NCBI GenBank assembly: GCA_018402085.1
Contig: JAGYJM010000002.1
Coordinates: 1,922,001 to 1,986,000 of the forward strand
Source of the DNA: Flavobacteriales bacterium
GTDB taxonomy: Bacteria > Bacteroidota > Bacteroidia > Flavobacteriales_D > Sanyastnellaceae
Length of the DNA: 64,000 bases
Direction of reading: 5' to 3'
This document shows, piece by piece, positions 1 through 9,787 of the stretch. Position 1 is the first letter of the stretch, and each line of letters starts with the position of its first letter. The notes below the pieces were generated by a model. It saw only the letters and a list, made by a program, of their open reading frames with translations. It was not told the DNA's origin and searched no databases. A program made the position numbers and the translations under genes.

Positions 1-195
1 CCAGTACAATTTGCTGTACTGTCCGATAAAGAGTGCAGACTTACCCGAAGCTTCAGAAGCCTCTTGAATGGTGAGGTATTGCAGTGCTTCATGAATAATC
101 TCTGATCTGCGAATGACATCCGCTCCTTCTACTGTTTTGAGGTTCTTTTTAACCTCTTTAAGCTTCTCTGGTGATGCTTCTTTCTTCGTTCTCAT
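1..195 (-). CDS. Unknown protein, N-terminal part (runs off left edge)
   Basis: An open frame reads from an ATG at 195 leftwards to the window edge without a stop, giving 65 residues. The first 20 residues are rich in lysine and glutamate (begins MRTKKEASPEKLKEVKKNLK), followed by a predicted helix around SEIIHEALQYLTIQEASEAS. I do not recognise a family. It precedes no other gene in the window, and a 16-bp AT-rich palindrome lies 33 bp upstream of the start. The charged helical start could suit a small regulator, but nothing shows this directly. Confidence 0.5.
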   Translation of the reverse strand, partial: MRTKKEASPEKLKEVKKNLKTVEGADVIRRSEIIHEALQYLTIQEASEASGKSALFIGQYSKLYW

Positions 196-227
196 AAATA
201 TTTGTTTTTGATCCTACCACAAAGGAA

Positions 228-243
228 AGTAAATTTATTTACT
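228..243. promoter_or_regulatory. AT-rich inverted repeat upstream of the leftmost gene
   Basis: AGTAAA-TTTA-TTTACT is a perfect inverted repeat placed 33 bp before the start at 195. Its position suits an operator, but AT-rich palindromes also arise by chance. No regulator is identified. Confidence 0.2.
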
Positions 244-328
244 CTCAAAAAAATATTTTCAGCCGCTATATTCACAATTATTAACAACGAAATTAACAGT
301 GGAATTCGAAGAAGGGATGAAAAATCAA

Positions 329-703
329 TCAGTTGATATTCAAAGCATTCTTAAGCGCCGCGTGTTCAATGGGTTTTATCAGATAACCCGATATCTGTTT
401 ATGTGCCTTTGCTCTTGCACTGTCTCGATCGTCGATAGAAGAAGTCAGGATAAAAATGGACGACTTTTTGTCGATGTGTTTTTCTACTTCATCTAGAAAC
501 TGCCAGCCATTCATCGCAGGCATATTGAGATCAAGAAAGATATAGTCAGGTTGTCTTCTTTCAGTGCAGATCAGACGAATGACCTCTTCCGGGTTTGAGA
601 ATACTTCTATGGTAAGATTCGGCTGAATACGGCTCAACATGCGCTGCGTGATCATGGATGCGATTTGATCATCATCCACAACGTAGACTAATTCGTTTCC
701 CAT
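329..703 (-). CDS. Single-domain response regulator (CheY-like receiver)
   Basis: The 124-residue protein is a receiver domain alone. It has the acidic cluster D10-D12, the phosphoacceptor D58 (in FLDLNMP), T87/S88 as the switch hydroxyl residue and K110-P111. There is no DNA-binding or enzymatic output domain, so the signal must pass by protein contact or phosphotransfer. Its start lies 16 bases inside the end of the upstream histidine kinase gene, so the two are probably co-translated and form one two-component pair. The small-receiver type with NGWQFLDE after the phosphoacceptor site is common next to PAS kinases in Bacteroidota. The output is unknown. Confidence 0.9.
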   Translation of the reverse strand: MGNELVYVVDDDQIASMITQRMLSRIQPNLTIEVFSNPEEVIRLICTERRQPDYIFLDLNMPAMNGWQFLDEVEKHIDKKSSIFILTSSIDDRDSARAKAHKQISGYLIKPIEHAALKNALNIN

Positions 704-2748
704 CTCTTCAACGTAACATAAAAAGTTGTTCCTCTGTTTATTTCACTTTCTGCGCGAATACTTCCTCCCATAGCTTCAATCTGCATCTTAGTGAGATAAA
801 GGCCAAGCCCGCTTGACTCGGGATGGTTGTGAAAGGTCTTATACATCCCAAACAACTCACGTCCGTATTGGTCAAGATCGATACCTGAACCGTTATCGCT
901 GAAAACAAGTTCTACGTACTCCCCTTTTGCCTGGTGGCATTCGACTTTAATCAGAAGGTCTCTTGATGGTGACCTGTACTTGATCGCATTGGTTAGTAAG
1001 TTCAGGATAATGCTATCGAGGTATGCGGGAAAAACGGCAACCTGGTCTTCAGTGCGCAGACCGTTCTCTAGGCGAACCTCCAGCCGCCTCATTTCGTTAT
1101 TCACAGCAATAAGTGCGTCCTCAAAGGCTTCTTTCAAAGATACTTTACTTAGGTTCAGCTCTTTCGTAATATTCTTTGACACGATCTCATTCAATCCGTT
1201 AATGGTGCTGACCAATTTAGTTGCACTTTCATTCAGTAGTGAGAAATACAAATCGCGTTCCTCCTGAGTTGACTCATTTGCGTGCAGCTTTAGCAACCCC
1301 TGAATATTTCCGGCATGTGACCGAATGTTGTGCGAAGTGATATACGCAAAATTGAGCAACCTTTCATTCTGACTCGCGGTCACATTCATAAGCCTGCCGA
1401 GGTCTTTATTCTGCTGCTCCAGTACCCGTTCATTTTGCTGCCTCCGAATGGCATTACCCATGCTGTTGCAAAAAGAGTGTAAGACAGAACGCTCATCATC
1501 AGACCAGCTCCGCTCTTCTTCGCAGTCATCAAAACCGACGAAACCGTAATAATTATCAACATCTACAAAAACGGGAAGCAATAAAATGCTCTTGATTTTC
1601 TGACTTGAAAGGATTTCCCTGGCCTCTGTACTTTCAATTTGGCGCACAATGCGCTCCCATGATTCACCTTGAATAAGCACCTGGTGAGCATCGCCCATAC
1701 TGTCTGTGGGGATCCCCTGAAGCTCGGGGTTGTCAATCTGAGGTTCACTGTGTCCGGAGTTCCATTCCACAACCTGACTGTATGAGCCTACGTCAGTTCC
1801 TGACTTATTGGCTTTAAAAAGATATACCCTGTCTACACCGGTTGCCTTTCCTAGTGCAGAAAAGCTTGCAGACAGTGTTTTTCGAAAATCTTTCTCCTGG
1901 AGCAGTCTTTCTATACTATGCGAAAGGGCGGAGAGAATGGATTGCTTCCGTAAATTTTCAGATTCCAGGCGTTTCATTCGATCCACATCTTGCACGATAC
2001 CGTAAAGCGCAGAAGGCTTTCCGTCACGTACTTCCCTGTTGCCCTGACTACGAATCCATTTTAAACGACCGGTTTCTGCTTCTCGGATTTGCAATTCAAG
2101 ATCCCAGGTCGTGCCATCTTCAAGGCATAGATCAACAGCGACTTTTAAGCGCTCAATTGACTCTTTCTCGAGTGAATCGTAAACTGTGCGAAGCTTAATG
2201 AGCGTGCCCCGTTCTATGTTGTATATGCCATAAACCTGATCTGTCCAGCTCACTTCTTCTGTAACCAAATCAAGCCTCCATCCGCCTACAACAGCAAGCT
2301 CACTGGTCTTTTCGAGCATATCCATTATAGCATGCTTCTCATGCTCTTCCTGAATCTGCAGATCTATGTTTCTGACAGATGCGACAACGAACTCTTGACC
2401 GTCAACCTCCACAATGCGAGCCAACACTTCTACATTTCTCACCTCCCCTGTCACCTGGTGGCGGTGCTTGCCCCTGACCCTTGAAAGCTTCTCACTCCTC
2501 AGATGCTCTACATGCTCACTCCAATCATCAGGCCCCTTAAAGTTTTCTTCAAAGTGCCATACATAGAGATCCCTACCATCAAGCAGTTCCACACCAATGT
2601 TATCAGCCGCACGTCGGTTGGCATAAAGGAGTTTTCCCGATAAGTCTGCGAATTGAAAGGCATCATCTGACTCATTCAGAAGCACCTCCATCAACTTCTC
2701 GTTCCAATCTTTTTTGTGCATGTACATCGTCCTTCCCAAGAGCTGCAA
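688..2748 (-). CDS. PAS-PAS-GAF sensor histidine kinase
   Basis: This 686-residue soluble kinase has two PAS-like sensor regions (about 17-130 and 145-258), a GAF domain (about 285-435), a coiled linker, and a dimerisation helix with the likely phosphoacceptor H473 in ITSHNIRSH. The ATPase domain follows: N box with N583/N587, G1 box DNGSG from 618, G2 box GLGLYLTK from 647. I see no membrane segment, so the stimulus is probably cytoplasmic. It overlaps the downstream receiver gene by 16 bases. The start shown is the longest; M8 (2727) or M10 are also possible. The ligand cannot be read from the sequence. Confidence 0.9.
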   Translation of the reverse strand: MQLLGRTMYMHKKDWNEKLMEVLLNESDDAFQFADLSGKLLYANRRAADNIGVELLDGRDLYVWHFEENFKGPDDWSEHVEHLRSEKLSRVRGKHRHQVTGEVRNVEVLARIVEVDGQEFVVASVRNIDLQIQEEHEKHAIMDMLEKTSELAVVGGWRLDLVTEEVSWTDQVYGIYNIERGTLIKLRTVYDSLEKESIERLKVAVDLCLEDGTTWDLELQIREAETGRLKWIRSQGNREVRDGKPSALYGIVQDVDRMKRLESENLRKQSILSALSHSIERLLQEKDFRKTLSASFSALGKATGVDRVYLFKANKSGTDVGSYSQVVEWNSGHSEPQIDNPELQGIPTDSMGDAHQVLIQGESWERIVRQIESTEAREILSSQKIKSILLLPVFVDVDNYYGFVGFDDCEEERSWSDDERSVLHSFCNSMGNAIRRQQNERVLEQQNKDLGRLMNVTASQNERLLNFAYITSHNIRSHAGNIQGLLKLHANESTQEERDLYFSLLNESATKLVSTINGLNEIVSKNITKELNLSKVSLKEAFEDALIAVNNEMRRLEVRLENGLRTEDQVAVFPAYLDSIILNLLTNAIKYRSPSRDLLIKVECHQAKGEYVELVFSDNGSGIDLDQYGRELFGMYKTFHNHPESSGLGLYLTKMQIEAMGGSIRAESEINRGTTFYVTLKRWETN

Positions 2749-2950
2749 AGATCAGTGATTTAAAAACATCTTACGCAGGATACGATAAATGTCAGAATTC
2801 TCTTACATCGTAAAATCTAATTTGCGCCTTTCTGAAGTCACCGAGGTGATGGGTCAATAACCTTGCTCCCATCCATCTAAGTACAATTCATACTCGCCGA
2901 GTGCCTCTAATCCCATTGATAAAAATAAATCTTGCATGAGCCAGAAAGGT

Positions 2951-3538
2951 TCAAAGCGCTTTCATCGCCTTATATATCAAATGAATGGGGAAGCCCATTA
3001 CGGTATAAAACGAACCATAAACGCTCTCTATCGCGAGCTTTCCAAAGTCATCTTGTGCGCCATAAGCACCTGCTTTATCGAACGGACTTCCGCTGTCAAG
3101 ATAGCTCTCAATCAATCGTTCATCCAGCGCGCTGATGCGCACTTCTGCACGATCTGAAAACACTGTTCTTTCGGATCGGTAAACCATGCAAACACCGGTA
3201 ATCACCTCATGGGACCGACCAGAAAGCTGACGCAGCATCCATTCGGCCTCTGCGCGGTCTGCGGGTTTATTCAGCACTTGATCATCAAGTACCACCGTTG
3301 TATCTCCGGTTAGCAGAATTTCATCCTCCCCAAGGTCGGAAAGCAAAGGTTCTGCCTTGAGCTCAGCGAGGAAAGTCGCCACCTCTGCTACCGGTAAAGT
3401 TGAGGGATAGTGTTCATTTACCTCACGCGTTCGCACCACTACAGGTAAACCCAGCGCCTTAACCAACTCTTGTCTTCTAGGAGACTGACTAGCCAGAACA
3501 AGGGTCTTTGTTCTTAAATGAGGAATGATAAAATCCAT
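2951..3538 (-). CDS. maf: Maf-family nucleoside triphosphate pyrophosphatase
   Basis: Maf proteins hydrolyse non-canonical or excess nucleoside triphosphates to the monophosphate and PPi. The phosphate-binding motif SQSPRRQEL lies near the N-terminus, the acidic metal site is in LTGDTTVVLDD, and SPFDKAGAYG near the C-terminus is typical of the dTTP/UTP-type subgroup. The start chosen (M of MDFIIPHL) gives 195 residues, the usual family length. The frame stays open to an earlier ATG at 3601, which would leave only 17 bp before the divergent guaA. The preferred start leaves 80 bp for the two promoters. Confidence 0.9.
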   Translation of the reverse strand: MDFIIPHLRTKTLVLASQSPRRQELVKALGLPVVVRTREVNEHYPSTLPVAEVATFLAELKAEPLLSDLGEDEILLTGDTTVVLDDQVLNKPADRAEAEWMLRQLSGRSHEVITGVCMVYRSERTVFSDRAEVRISALDERLIESYLDSGSPFDKAGAYGAQDDFGKLAIESVYGSFYTVMGFPIHLIYKAMKAL

Positions 3539-3606
3539 AGGCTCAATTTGTGATTTCAAAGTTGAAAACTCCGCGGTAACCAAACAAGTCCTGATGTGCA
3601 AATAGC

Positions 3607-3614
3607 TAATTTTG
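3607..3614 (+). promoter_or_regulatory. TAnnTTTG -7 element of guaA
   Basis: TAATTTTG matches the Bacteroidota -7 consensus and ends 4 nt before the guaA ATG. If it is used, transcription would start at or next to the start codon. No clear -33 TTTG is seen at the usual distance. Confidence 0.4.
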
Positions 3615-3618
3615 CGTC

Positions 3619-5148
3619 ATGCATGAAACGATCCTCATTCTCGATTTTGGTTCGCAATACACGCAACTCATCGCGCGACGCATTCGTGAACTGAATATTT
3701 ATTCTGAAATCCACCCTTGGAATAAAGCACCTGAGCCAGGTTCCCATGTCAAAGGTGTTATCCTTTCAGGAAGCCCGTTCTCGGTTCGTGATGAAAAGTC
3801 TCCCAATCCGGATCTTGCTGCTTACCTGGGTAAACTGCCCCTTCTCGGTATCTGCTTTGGGGCGCAATTACTTGCTCACCGAAATGGGGGCATCGTTTCT
3901 CCTTCCACTATCAGGGAATATGGACGTGCAAACCTCGAACACATTGCAGATCACCACCTGCTAAAAGGAATGACGCCCGGTTCTCAGGTGTGGATGTCAC
4001 ATGCAGATACAATTAAAGAATTACCTGATTCATTCAAGGTTATCTGCTCAACCGAAGATGTTGAGGTGGCCGGATATGCAGTTGAAGAACAGTCTGCTTT
4101 CGGAATCCAGTTTCACCCTGAAGTGTATCACACTACCGAAGGAACTGAGCTCTTGCGCAATTTCGTTGTTGATATTTGCGGGTGCGCACAAGACTGGACG
4201 CCGAAGGCTTTCATTGAAGAAACGGTAGCGTCGCTTCAAGAAAAGATTGGCGATGAGCAAGTGGTGCTGGGGCTCAGCGGTGGGGTTGATTCATCTGTGG
4301 CCGCCATGTTGCTCCACCAAGCTATTGGGGAGCGGCTCCACTGCATATTCGTAGACAACGGACTACTTCGCAAGAATGAGTTTGAAGAGGTTTTAAGCAG
4401 CTATGAAGACATGGGGCTCAACGTTACAGGAGTTGCTGCGTCCGATCGGTTCTATACGGCACTTAAAGATCTCTCAGACCCCGAGGCCAAGCGAAAAGCA
4501 ATCGGAGGCACCTTCATCGAAGTATTCGATGAAGAAGCCCACAGGATCCAAAATGTGACCTGGCTTGGGCAAGGCACTATCTACCCTGATGTAATTGAGT
4601 CTGTAAGTGCTACAGGAGGTCCAAGTGCTACCATCAAATCGCATCACAACGTAGGTGGTCTTCCTGACTACATGAAGCTCCAAATTGTTGAGCCACTTCG
4701 TCTGCTCTTTAAAGACGAAGTGCGTCGTGTCGGTCGAGCCTTAGGCATCAAACCGGAAATCCTTGAACGCCACCCCTTTCCAGGGCCCGGTTTGGGTATT
4801 CGTATTCTTGGTCATATTACTCCTGAGAAAGTCAGAATGCTTCAAGAGGTTGACCATATTTGGATTAGCGGACTGAAAAAACGGGGGCTTTACAATGAAG
4901 TATGGCAGGCCGGTGCCATACTTTTGCCCGTTCAGAGTGTTGGCGTCATGGGAGATGAGCGTACTTATGAGCAGGCTGTTGCGCTGCGTGCCGTAACTTC
5001 AACAGACGGAATGACTGCCGACTGGTGTCACTTACCTTATGATTTCCTCGGTAAAGTATCGAATGAGATCATCAATAAGGTAAAGGGCATTAATCGCGTT
5101 GTATATGATATCAGCTCAAAACCACCCGCCACAATAGAATGGGAATAA
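3619..5148 (+). CDS. guaA: GMP synthase (glutamine-hydrolysing)
   Basis: GuaA converts XMP to GMP using ATP and glutamine, the last step of guanine nucleotide synthesis. The class I amidotransferase domain carries the triad C79 (in GICFGAQ), H166 and E168 (QFHPEVYH). The ATP-pyrophosphatase loop SGGVDSS is at 220-226, followed by the C-terminal dimerisation domain with [11 protein letters not shown]. The 509 residues are full length. A second in-frame ATG does not occur next to the first: the ATG at 3623 is in another frame. The last 10 bases overlap the following LysM gene, which suggests co-translation. Confidence 0.98.
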   Translation: MHETILILDFGSQYTQLIARRIRELNIYSEIHPWNKAPEPGSHVKGVILSGSPFSVRDEKSPNPDLAAYLGKLPLLGICFGAQLLAHRNGGIVSPSTIREYGRANLEHIADHHLLKGMTPGSQVWMSHADTIKELPDSFKVICSTEDVEVAGYAVEEQSAFGIQFHPEVYHTTEGTELLRNFVVDICGCAQDWTPKAFIEETVASLQEKIGDEQVVLGLSGGVDSSVAAMLLHQAIGERLHCIFVDNGLLRKNEFEEVLSSYEDMGLNVTGVAASDRFYTALKDLSDPEAKRKAIGGTFIEVFDEEAHRIQNVTWLGQGTIYPDVIESVSATGGPSATIKSHHNVGGLPDYMKLQIVEPLRLLFKDEVRRVGRALGIKPEILERHPFPGPGLGIRILGHITPEKVRMLQEVDHIWISGLKKRGLYNEVWQAGAILLPVQSVGVMGDERTYEQAVALRAVTSTDGMTADWCHLPYDFLGKVSNEIINKVKGINRVVYDISSKPPATIEWE

Positions 5149-6995
5149 TTTTAGACCGACAACCGCTTCTGTTTTTGATCTTTTTGCTGGCATCCATTGC
5201 GCTGTTGCCTGCACAAGGTCTTACGCAAAACAAAATCACCGTTGAGCGCAATGATACGCTCTTCTACGTGCACGAGGTAGAAACCGGGCATACTCTATAC
5301 AGCATCTCTAAACTCTATGGTGCAAATGTGGAGGATATTCAAGATCAAAACCCTCAAACGCTTACAGGGCTCAAGGTAGGTCAGACCCTCTACATTGAGG
5401 TGAGTGAAGACCGTGTAGAGAACCCCGATGAATGGACCAACCCCATTCGCATTGAGAACGGGATGATGATTCATCGTGTGAAGCGGCGCGAAACACTTTA
5501 TGGGATCAGCAAGCAGTACAAGACTGATATCAACCGTTTACTTGAGCTCAACCCGGGTATTGATAAAGGGTTGAACCCTGGTGATGAGCTGAACATCCCA
5601 CCAAATGACCTCGATGAACCTGCAGCTCCGATTCCACAGCGCGACACTTCTGACGTTTGGATGCGACACCGTGTTGCCGGTGGTGAAACACTGTATAGTA
5701 TTGCGAAACACTATGGTGTATCTCAGAAAGCTTTGAGCGATCTGAATCAAAACTTCCCGCAGGGTCTTCGTGCAGACAGTATCATTCTCATCCCATTGCG
5801 GAATGAAGAATCTGAACCGGATATCCGGCAAGAAGAGCTTGAAGTCATCCTTAAAGACAGTGTTTTTGTCAAAGAACGTTACAATGTCGTACTGATGCTT
5901 CCATTCCAGCTGGCATTGCTTGATACTGCTGAAAGCATTGATGACCCGCGTCTGAAAAGACTTCAGGAGATTGCTATGAGTTTTTATCACGGCACCCTGA
6001 TGGCGCTTGATAGTCTAAAAGCTTATGGTGCAAACCTGCACGTGAGTGTGTTGGATGTAAGCTCAAATGAAGATGTTCAGCACGCACTGACTTTACCTGA
6101 GGTCAAAAACGCTCATCTGGTGATTGGTCCTTTACAGCGCAAAGCGCTGGAAGAGGTCGCCGCATTCACAGGAAAGAGGGGAATTCATCTGGTATGCCCG
6201 GTGCCACAGTCAAACCGCGTCCTCCTGAGCAGTCCTAATCTCAGCAAGGTCTATCCGTCAGAAGACTCGGAAATACGCACCATTGCGGCTCATGTGGCAA
6301 AAACACATGGCTCAGATAACGTCATCCTTATCGACACAAAAAATCTGAGCGATGCGCGCAGCGTGCAACTGTTCAAAAAGTACTATCATGCTGTCGCAAT
6401 ACCCCAAGACACTCTCGGCGCTGCAATCAAAGAACTGGAGTGCAGCTCCAGATTCGTAGGGAAACTCGAAGATCAACTGATTGCAGGTAAAATGAACGTG
6501 CTTGTAGTTCCAGCAGGTGACAACAGCAAGAGCATGATTGCCAATTTACAGAGCCGGATACAACTTCTCGATGATGCCTTTGACGTAAAGCTTTACGCGT
6601 TAAGCGAATGGATAAGCTATGATTTTCTTGACTATTCCTTCAAATACCGCACCCATCTCACTGTTCCGGGAAACGATTTCATTGACTACAATGCTTCCGA
6701 AGTAAAGTCTTTCGTGTCAGGCTTTCGGGAGAGGTTCAATACCGAACCCAGCGAATATGCATACCTTGGTCACGATGTCATGTTGTTTTACGGCAAAGGG
6801 CTTCTGCTTTATGGCATCAACTTCCCGAACCGCTTCGGAGGGATCGATCAATCAGATCTGCTCAGCCTTCGCTTTGATTTCAACAAGACAGGAATTGACA
6901 GCGGCTTCGAGAACCGTTACGTTTACTTGCTTGAGCATCGTAACTTCGCATTGCAACCTTTGAAAGCACCTCCTCTTGAAAGAGCACATCGCTAA
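5139..6995 (+). CDS. Exported triple-LysM protein with periplasmic-binding-like domain
   Basis: The 618-residue protein begins with a hydrophobic signal sequence (about 1-30). Three LysM peptidoglycan-binding repeats follow at about 43-87, 110-154 and 176-219, each with a variant of the ETLYSISK core. Residues about 245-600 resemble the type I periplasmic binding fold seen in amino-acid-binding and LpoA-like proteins, with alternating segments such as [10 protein letters not shown] and [10 protein letters not shown]. The layout suggests a wall-attached periplasmic protein, perhaps linked to peptidoglycan synthesis or turnover, but the role is inferred. It overlaps guaA by 10 bases and hemF by 20, so the three genes are probably one transcription unit. 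Confidence 0.85.
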   Translation: MGIILDRQPLLFLIFLLASIALLPAQGLTQNKITVERNDTLFYVHEVETGHTLYSISKLYGANVEDIQDQNPQTLTGLKVGQTLYIEVSEDRVENPDEWTNPIRIENGMMIHRVKRRETLYGISKQYKTDINRLLELNPGIDKGLNPGDELNIPPNDLDEPAAPIPQRDTSDVWMRHRVAGGETLYSIAKHYGVSQKALSDLNQNFPQGLRADSIILIPLRNEESEPDIRQEELEVILKDSVFVKERYNVVLMLPFQLALLDTAESIDDPRLKRLQEIAMSFYHGTLMALDSLKAYGANLHVSVLDVSSNEDVQHALTLPEVKNAHLVIGPLQRKALEEVAAFTGKRGIHLVCPVPQSNRVLLSSPNLSKVYPSEDSEIRTIAAHVAKTHGSDNVILIDTKNLSDARSVQLFKKYYHAVAIPQDTLGAAIKELECSSRFVGKLEDQLIAGKMNVLVVPAGDNSKSMIANLQSRIQLLDDAFDVKLYALSEWISYDFLDYSFKYRTHLTVPGNDFIDYNASEVKSFVSGFRERFNTEPSEYAYLGHDVMLFYGKGLLLYGINFPNRFGGIDQSDLLSLRFDFNKTGIDSGFENRYVYLLEHRNFALQPLKAPPLERAHR

Positions 6996-7863
6996 TCAGT
7001 TTCGCGATATTCAAAACTCCATTTGTGCAGGTCTGGAAGACCTCGACGGCAAAGCGGGATTCAGAGAAGACCAATGGAATCGTCCGGGTGGCGGTGGTGG
7101 TCGCTCTCGCGTTATACACGGTGGAGACCTCATTGAAAAAGGCGGAGTAAATTTCTCAGAAGTCTATGGAGAATGCAGCGCAGAGCTTCGCAAGCAGCTT
7201 CGTAAAGATGTGCATCATTTTTATGCCACCGGAGTAAGCATCGTACTCCACCCGAATAACCCTATGGTTCCTATTATTCACATGAATATCCGCTTCTTCG
7301 AACTAGATGATGGCACGCACTGGTTTGGAGGTGGTATTGATCTGACCCCGCACTACGTTGATAAAGAAGAGGCCCGTATATTCCACCAGCAGCTCAAAGA
7401 AGTCTGCGACCGTCATCATACGGCTTACTACCCTCGGTTTAAAGGTTGGGCCGATGATTACTTTTACCTTCCTCACCGCAATGAAACAAGGGGCGTAGGT
7501 GGTATTTTCTTTGATGATCTGGGGCGTGATGAAAGCGAAACCAACCAGTACTTTAATTTCACCGTGGAGGTCGCACATGCTTTCGTGCCTATATACTCCC
7601 ATCTTGTGAACAGAAAGCGCCATTCTCCATTTAAAAAAGAAGAGAGAGAATGGCAGTTGCTACGCCGAGGACGATATGTAGAATTTAACCTCGTTCATGA
7701 TCGTGGTACACGTTTTGGCCTTTTGTCTAATGGTCGCACCGAGTCTATTCTGATGAGTCTGCCCAACGTCGCTTCATGGGAGTATATGCACGAACCGGAA
7801 GCAGAAAGTCGGGAAGCTCAGACTCTCGCCTTGCTTAAGAAAGGTATTGACTGGCTTCAGTAA
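6976..7863 (+). CDS. hemF: Oxygen-dependent coproporphyrinogen III oxidase
   Basis: HemF oxidatively decarboxylates coproporphyrinogen III to protoporphyrinogen IX in haem synthesis, using O2. The 295-residue protein has the family blocks NPMVPIIHMNIRFFE, WFGGGIDLTPHY, GWADDYFYLPHRNE, GGIFFDDL and YVEFNLVHDRGTRFGL. Presence of the aerobic enzyme points to an oxygen-respiring organism. The start codon lies 20 bases inside the LysM gene. No haem-responsive site is evident. Confidence 0.97.
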   Translation: MKEHIANQFRDIQNSICAGLEDLDGKAGFREDQWNRPGGGGGRSRVIHGGDLIEKGGVNFSEVYGECSAELRKQLRKDVHHFYATGVSIVLHPNNPMVPIIHMNIRFFELDDGTHWFGGGIDLTPHYVDKEEARIFHQQLKEVCDRHHTAYYPRFKGWADDYFYLPHRNETRGVGGIFFDDLGRDESETNQYFNFTVEVAHAFVPIYSHLVNRKRHSPFKKEEREWQLLRRGRYVEFNLVHDRGTRFGLLSNGRTESILMSLPNVASWEYMHEPEAESREAQTLALLKKGIDWLQ

Positions 7864-7928
7864 AGGGTTGAATTCCTTCGGACTGTCATTCATTATCAGC
7901 ATCTTCGCTTAAAGCGTACTCAGCTACT

Positions 7929-9266
7929 ATGCCGAAAACTTTATATGAACGTTTCAGAAAAACAGCACTATATTGGATTCATAACCAGCATTTTGCCACC
8001 GCTCTATTGTTTCTGGGAGTGGTTATTGCGCTGGTCTGGGCGAACAGCCCGTGGTCAGATTCTTACTTCCACCTCTGGCACTATCGGTTCTCAGTGGGCA
8101 CAGATGACCTCACACTCAATAAGGATCTTCATCACTGGATCAACTATGGACTGATGTCTATGTTCTTTTTTGTGGTTGGACTGGAGATACGAAAAGAGCT
8201 CATCTCAGGAGAATTGAGTACGATTAGAAAAGCCGCAGTGCCAATGGTGGCCGCCTTAGGCGGTATGGTGTTCCCTGCTGCGATTTATGTGTTCTTTAAC
8301 TGGGGAAAACCCGAAGTAAGCGGTTGGGGCATCCCTATGGCTACTGACATAGCTTTTGCCCTCGGGTCAATTGCCCTCGTTAGAAAACACTTTACAAATG
8401 GCATCATTGTCTTCCTGACTGCGCTCGCTACCGTAGATGATATTGCATCTGTACTGGTGATTGCCATCTTCTACACACCCAATATTCAACTGGATGACTT
8501 AGGCATCGCATTCATTTTTCTCGGCCTTATGTACGCCGGTAACCGCATTGGAATTCGGTCAACGGCTTTTTACTTTACGCTGGGTGTATTGGGCGTATGG
8601 CTCGCTATCATGCTAAGTGGTATTCATGCCACTATTGCAGGGGTGCTTGCCGCGTTCACAATACCTGCCAATGTACAGATTGGCAGGCGTCAATACGCAG
8701 AAGGACTTAACACGCTCACCGAAAGGTTTGAGGAATCTAATATTCATAAAGGCCCTCTTCTTAGTGAAAAACAACTCGATACCATCTCGAAGATCAAGTC
8801 TCTCAGCAACAAAGCCGGCACCCCCCTTCAAAATCTTGAGCGCTTGCTCACGCCGATTGTTCAACTTGTAGTAATTCCTCTTTTCGCTGTGGCTAATGCC
8901 GGGGTGCAACTTGACAGGGTGACCATAGATAGCTTTGGCAATACCATCTTCCTTGGTGTATTTTTTGGTCTGGTCGTAGGTAAGCTGCTGGGTATCGTTT
9001 TTGCGACCTACGTAGCAAAAAAAGCGAACATCGGTATCCCTCCTGCCGGAAGCAACTGGATTCATATTTCTTCCATAGCATTGATTGGCGGAATAGGATT
9101 TACGATGTCTCTCTTTATTGCTGAACTCGCTCTTGACAGCGAGGCAAATTTGAATTCAGCCAAGCTCGGTATCCTTTTAGGATCACTCGTCGCAGCCATT
9201 GGAGGGCTTATTCTTGCTAAATTCTCGAACGTATTTAGAGCCAAGATGCCTGAATTGGAAAGCTGA
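7929..9266 (+). CDS. nhaA: Na+/H+ antiporter NhaA
   Basis: NhaA exports Na+ in exchange for H+ at the inner membrane, controlling pH and salt tolerance. The 445-residue protein has the expected run of about 12 membrane segments. Key residues correspond to those of the E. coli protein: D140 in PMATDIAF, and the ion-binding pair D170-D171 in LATVDDIASV. The EIRKELISGEL loop after the third membrane segment is also typical. A longer hydrophilic loop at about 260-295 (GRRQYAEGLNTL onward) is as seen in other long bacterial NhaA proteins. It begins 65 bp after hemF and may have its own promoter. Sodium export fits a marine or brackish habitat. Confidence 0.96.
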   Translation: MPKTLYERFRKTALYWIHNQHFATALLFLGVVIALVWANSPWSDSYFHLWHYRFSVGTDDLTLNKDLHHWINYGLMSMFFFVVGLEIRKELISGELSTIRKAAVPMVAALGGMVFPAAIYVFFNWGKPEVSGWGIPMATDIAFALGSIALVRKHFTNGIIVFLTALATVDDIASVLVIAIFYTPNIQLDDLGIAFIFLGLMYAGNRIGIRSTAFYFTLGVLGVWLAIMLSGIHATIAGVLAAFTIPANVQIGRRQYAEGLNTLTERFEESNIHKGPLLSEKQLDTISKIKSLSNKAGTPLQNLERLLTPIVQLVVIPLFAVANAGVQLDRVTIDSFGNTIFLGVFFGLVVGKLLGIVFATYVAKKANIGIPPAGSNWIHISSIALIGGIGFTMSLFIAELALDSEANLNSAKLGILLGSLVAAIGGLILAKFSNVFRAKMPELES

Positions 9267-9358
9267 AGATTCCTTTTATCGCCAAAATGAATCGACTCAT
9301 CGAACAATACGTCGCAGTAATCAAGGTTTCTTTCTACTTTTAGGGAAAGAATTGATGC

Positions 9359-9787
9359 GTGCCCCTCTCTTCTCAACCTTATGCTGCGCATGCAGAAGAT
9401 CCGAATGACGATCACGAATCTGTCCGGAAAAAGACCGATCCTTCTCGCAAGAGGCGCAGGAAAGATGCACTGAGCCATCGTGTAAGGCATTATAGAAAAC
9501 AGTGCGAAAAGCGAAGTAACACCCTCGAAAAAGTAGAGGGCTATGTGCTGATGATGGTGACCATCATCGGCTTATCTATGGTGGTATTTCTCGCTGTAAG
9601 CCTTCTTGCTGACATAGAATGTGCACTCTGTATGGATATTCTAATCAGTGCAGCCGTGCTCGTTTTAACAACCTGGTCATTCTTTAAAACCAGGGTACTC
9701 ATTGCTGAAGCGATCTACAAGAAGCACCGCAAAAAACAGAAGTCTCGATTCTATTCTAGAAAAGCCCGTAGGTATTCGTCTTCCTAG
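9359..9787 (+). CDS. Small membrane protein of unknown function
   Basis: The 142-residue reading begins at GTG 9359. A stop lies just upstream in this frame and no nearby in-frame ATG exists, so the start is uncertain. The N-terminal third is very basic and polar. Two hydrophobic segments follow (VLMMVTIIGLSMVVFLAVSL and MDILISAAVLVLTTWSFF), separated by a short loop with two cysteines (CALC), and the C-terminus is again strongly basic. I recognise no family. Its last 4 bases (CTAG) also carry the stop codon of the convergent T9SS gene. Composition and the paired membrane segments argue for a real gene. Confidence 0.55.
   Translation: MPLSSQPYAAHAEDPNDDHESVRKKTDPSRKRRRKDALSHRVRHYRKQCEKRSNTLEKVEGYVLMMVTIIGLSMVVFLAVSLLADIECALCMDILISAAVLVLTTWSFFKTRVLIAEAIYKKHRKKQKSRFYSRKARRYSSS

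Noticed and set aside
2854-2937. A 27-residue frame 13 bp after the maf stop (MQDLFLSMGLEALGEYELYL...)
   Set aside because: Codon use looks gene-like and it could be a small protein or remnant, but it is too short and matches no family I know.
3539-3601. Longer Maf start at 3601
   Set aside because: The extra 21 residues are not Maf-like and leave almost no space for the divergent guaA promoter.
7898-7918. Another member of the 21-bp hairpin family before nhaA
   Set aside because: The stem has a mismatch and a 3-nt loop (CTTCGCTTAAAGCGTA), so it does not meet the exact geometry.
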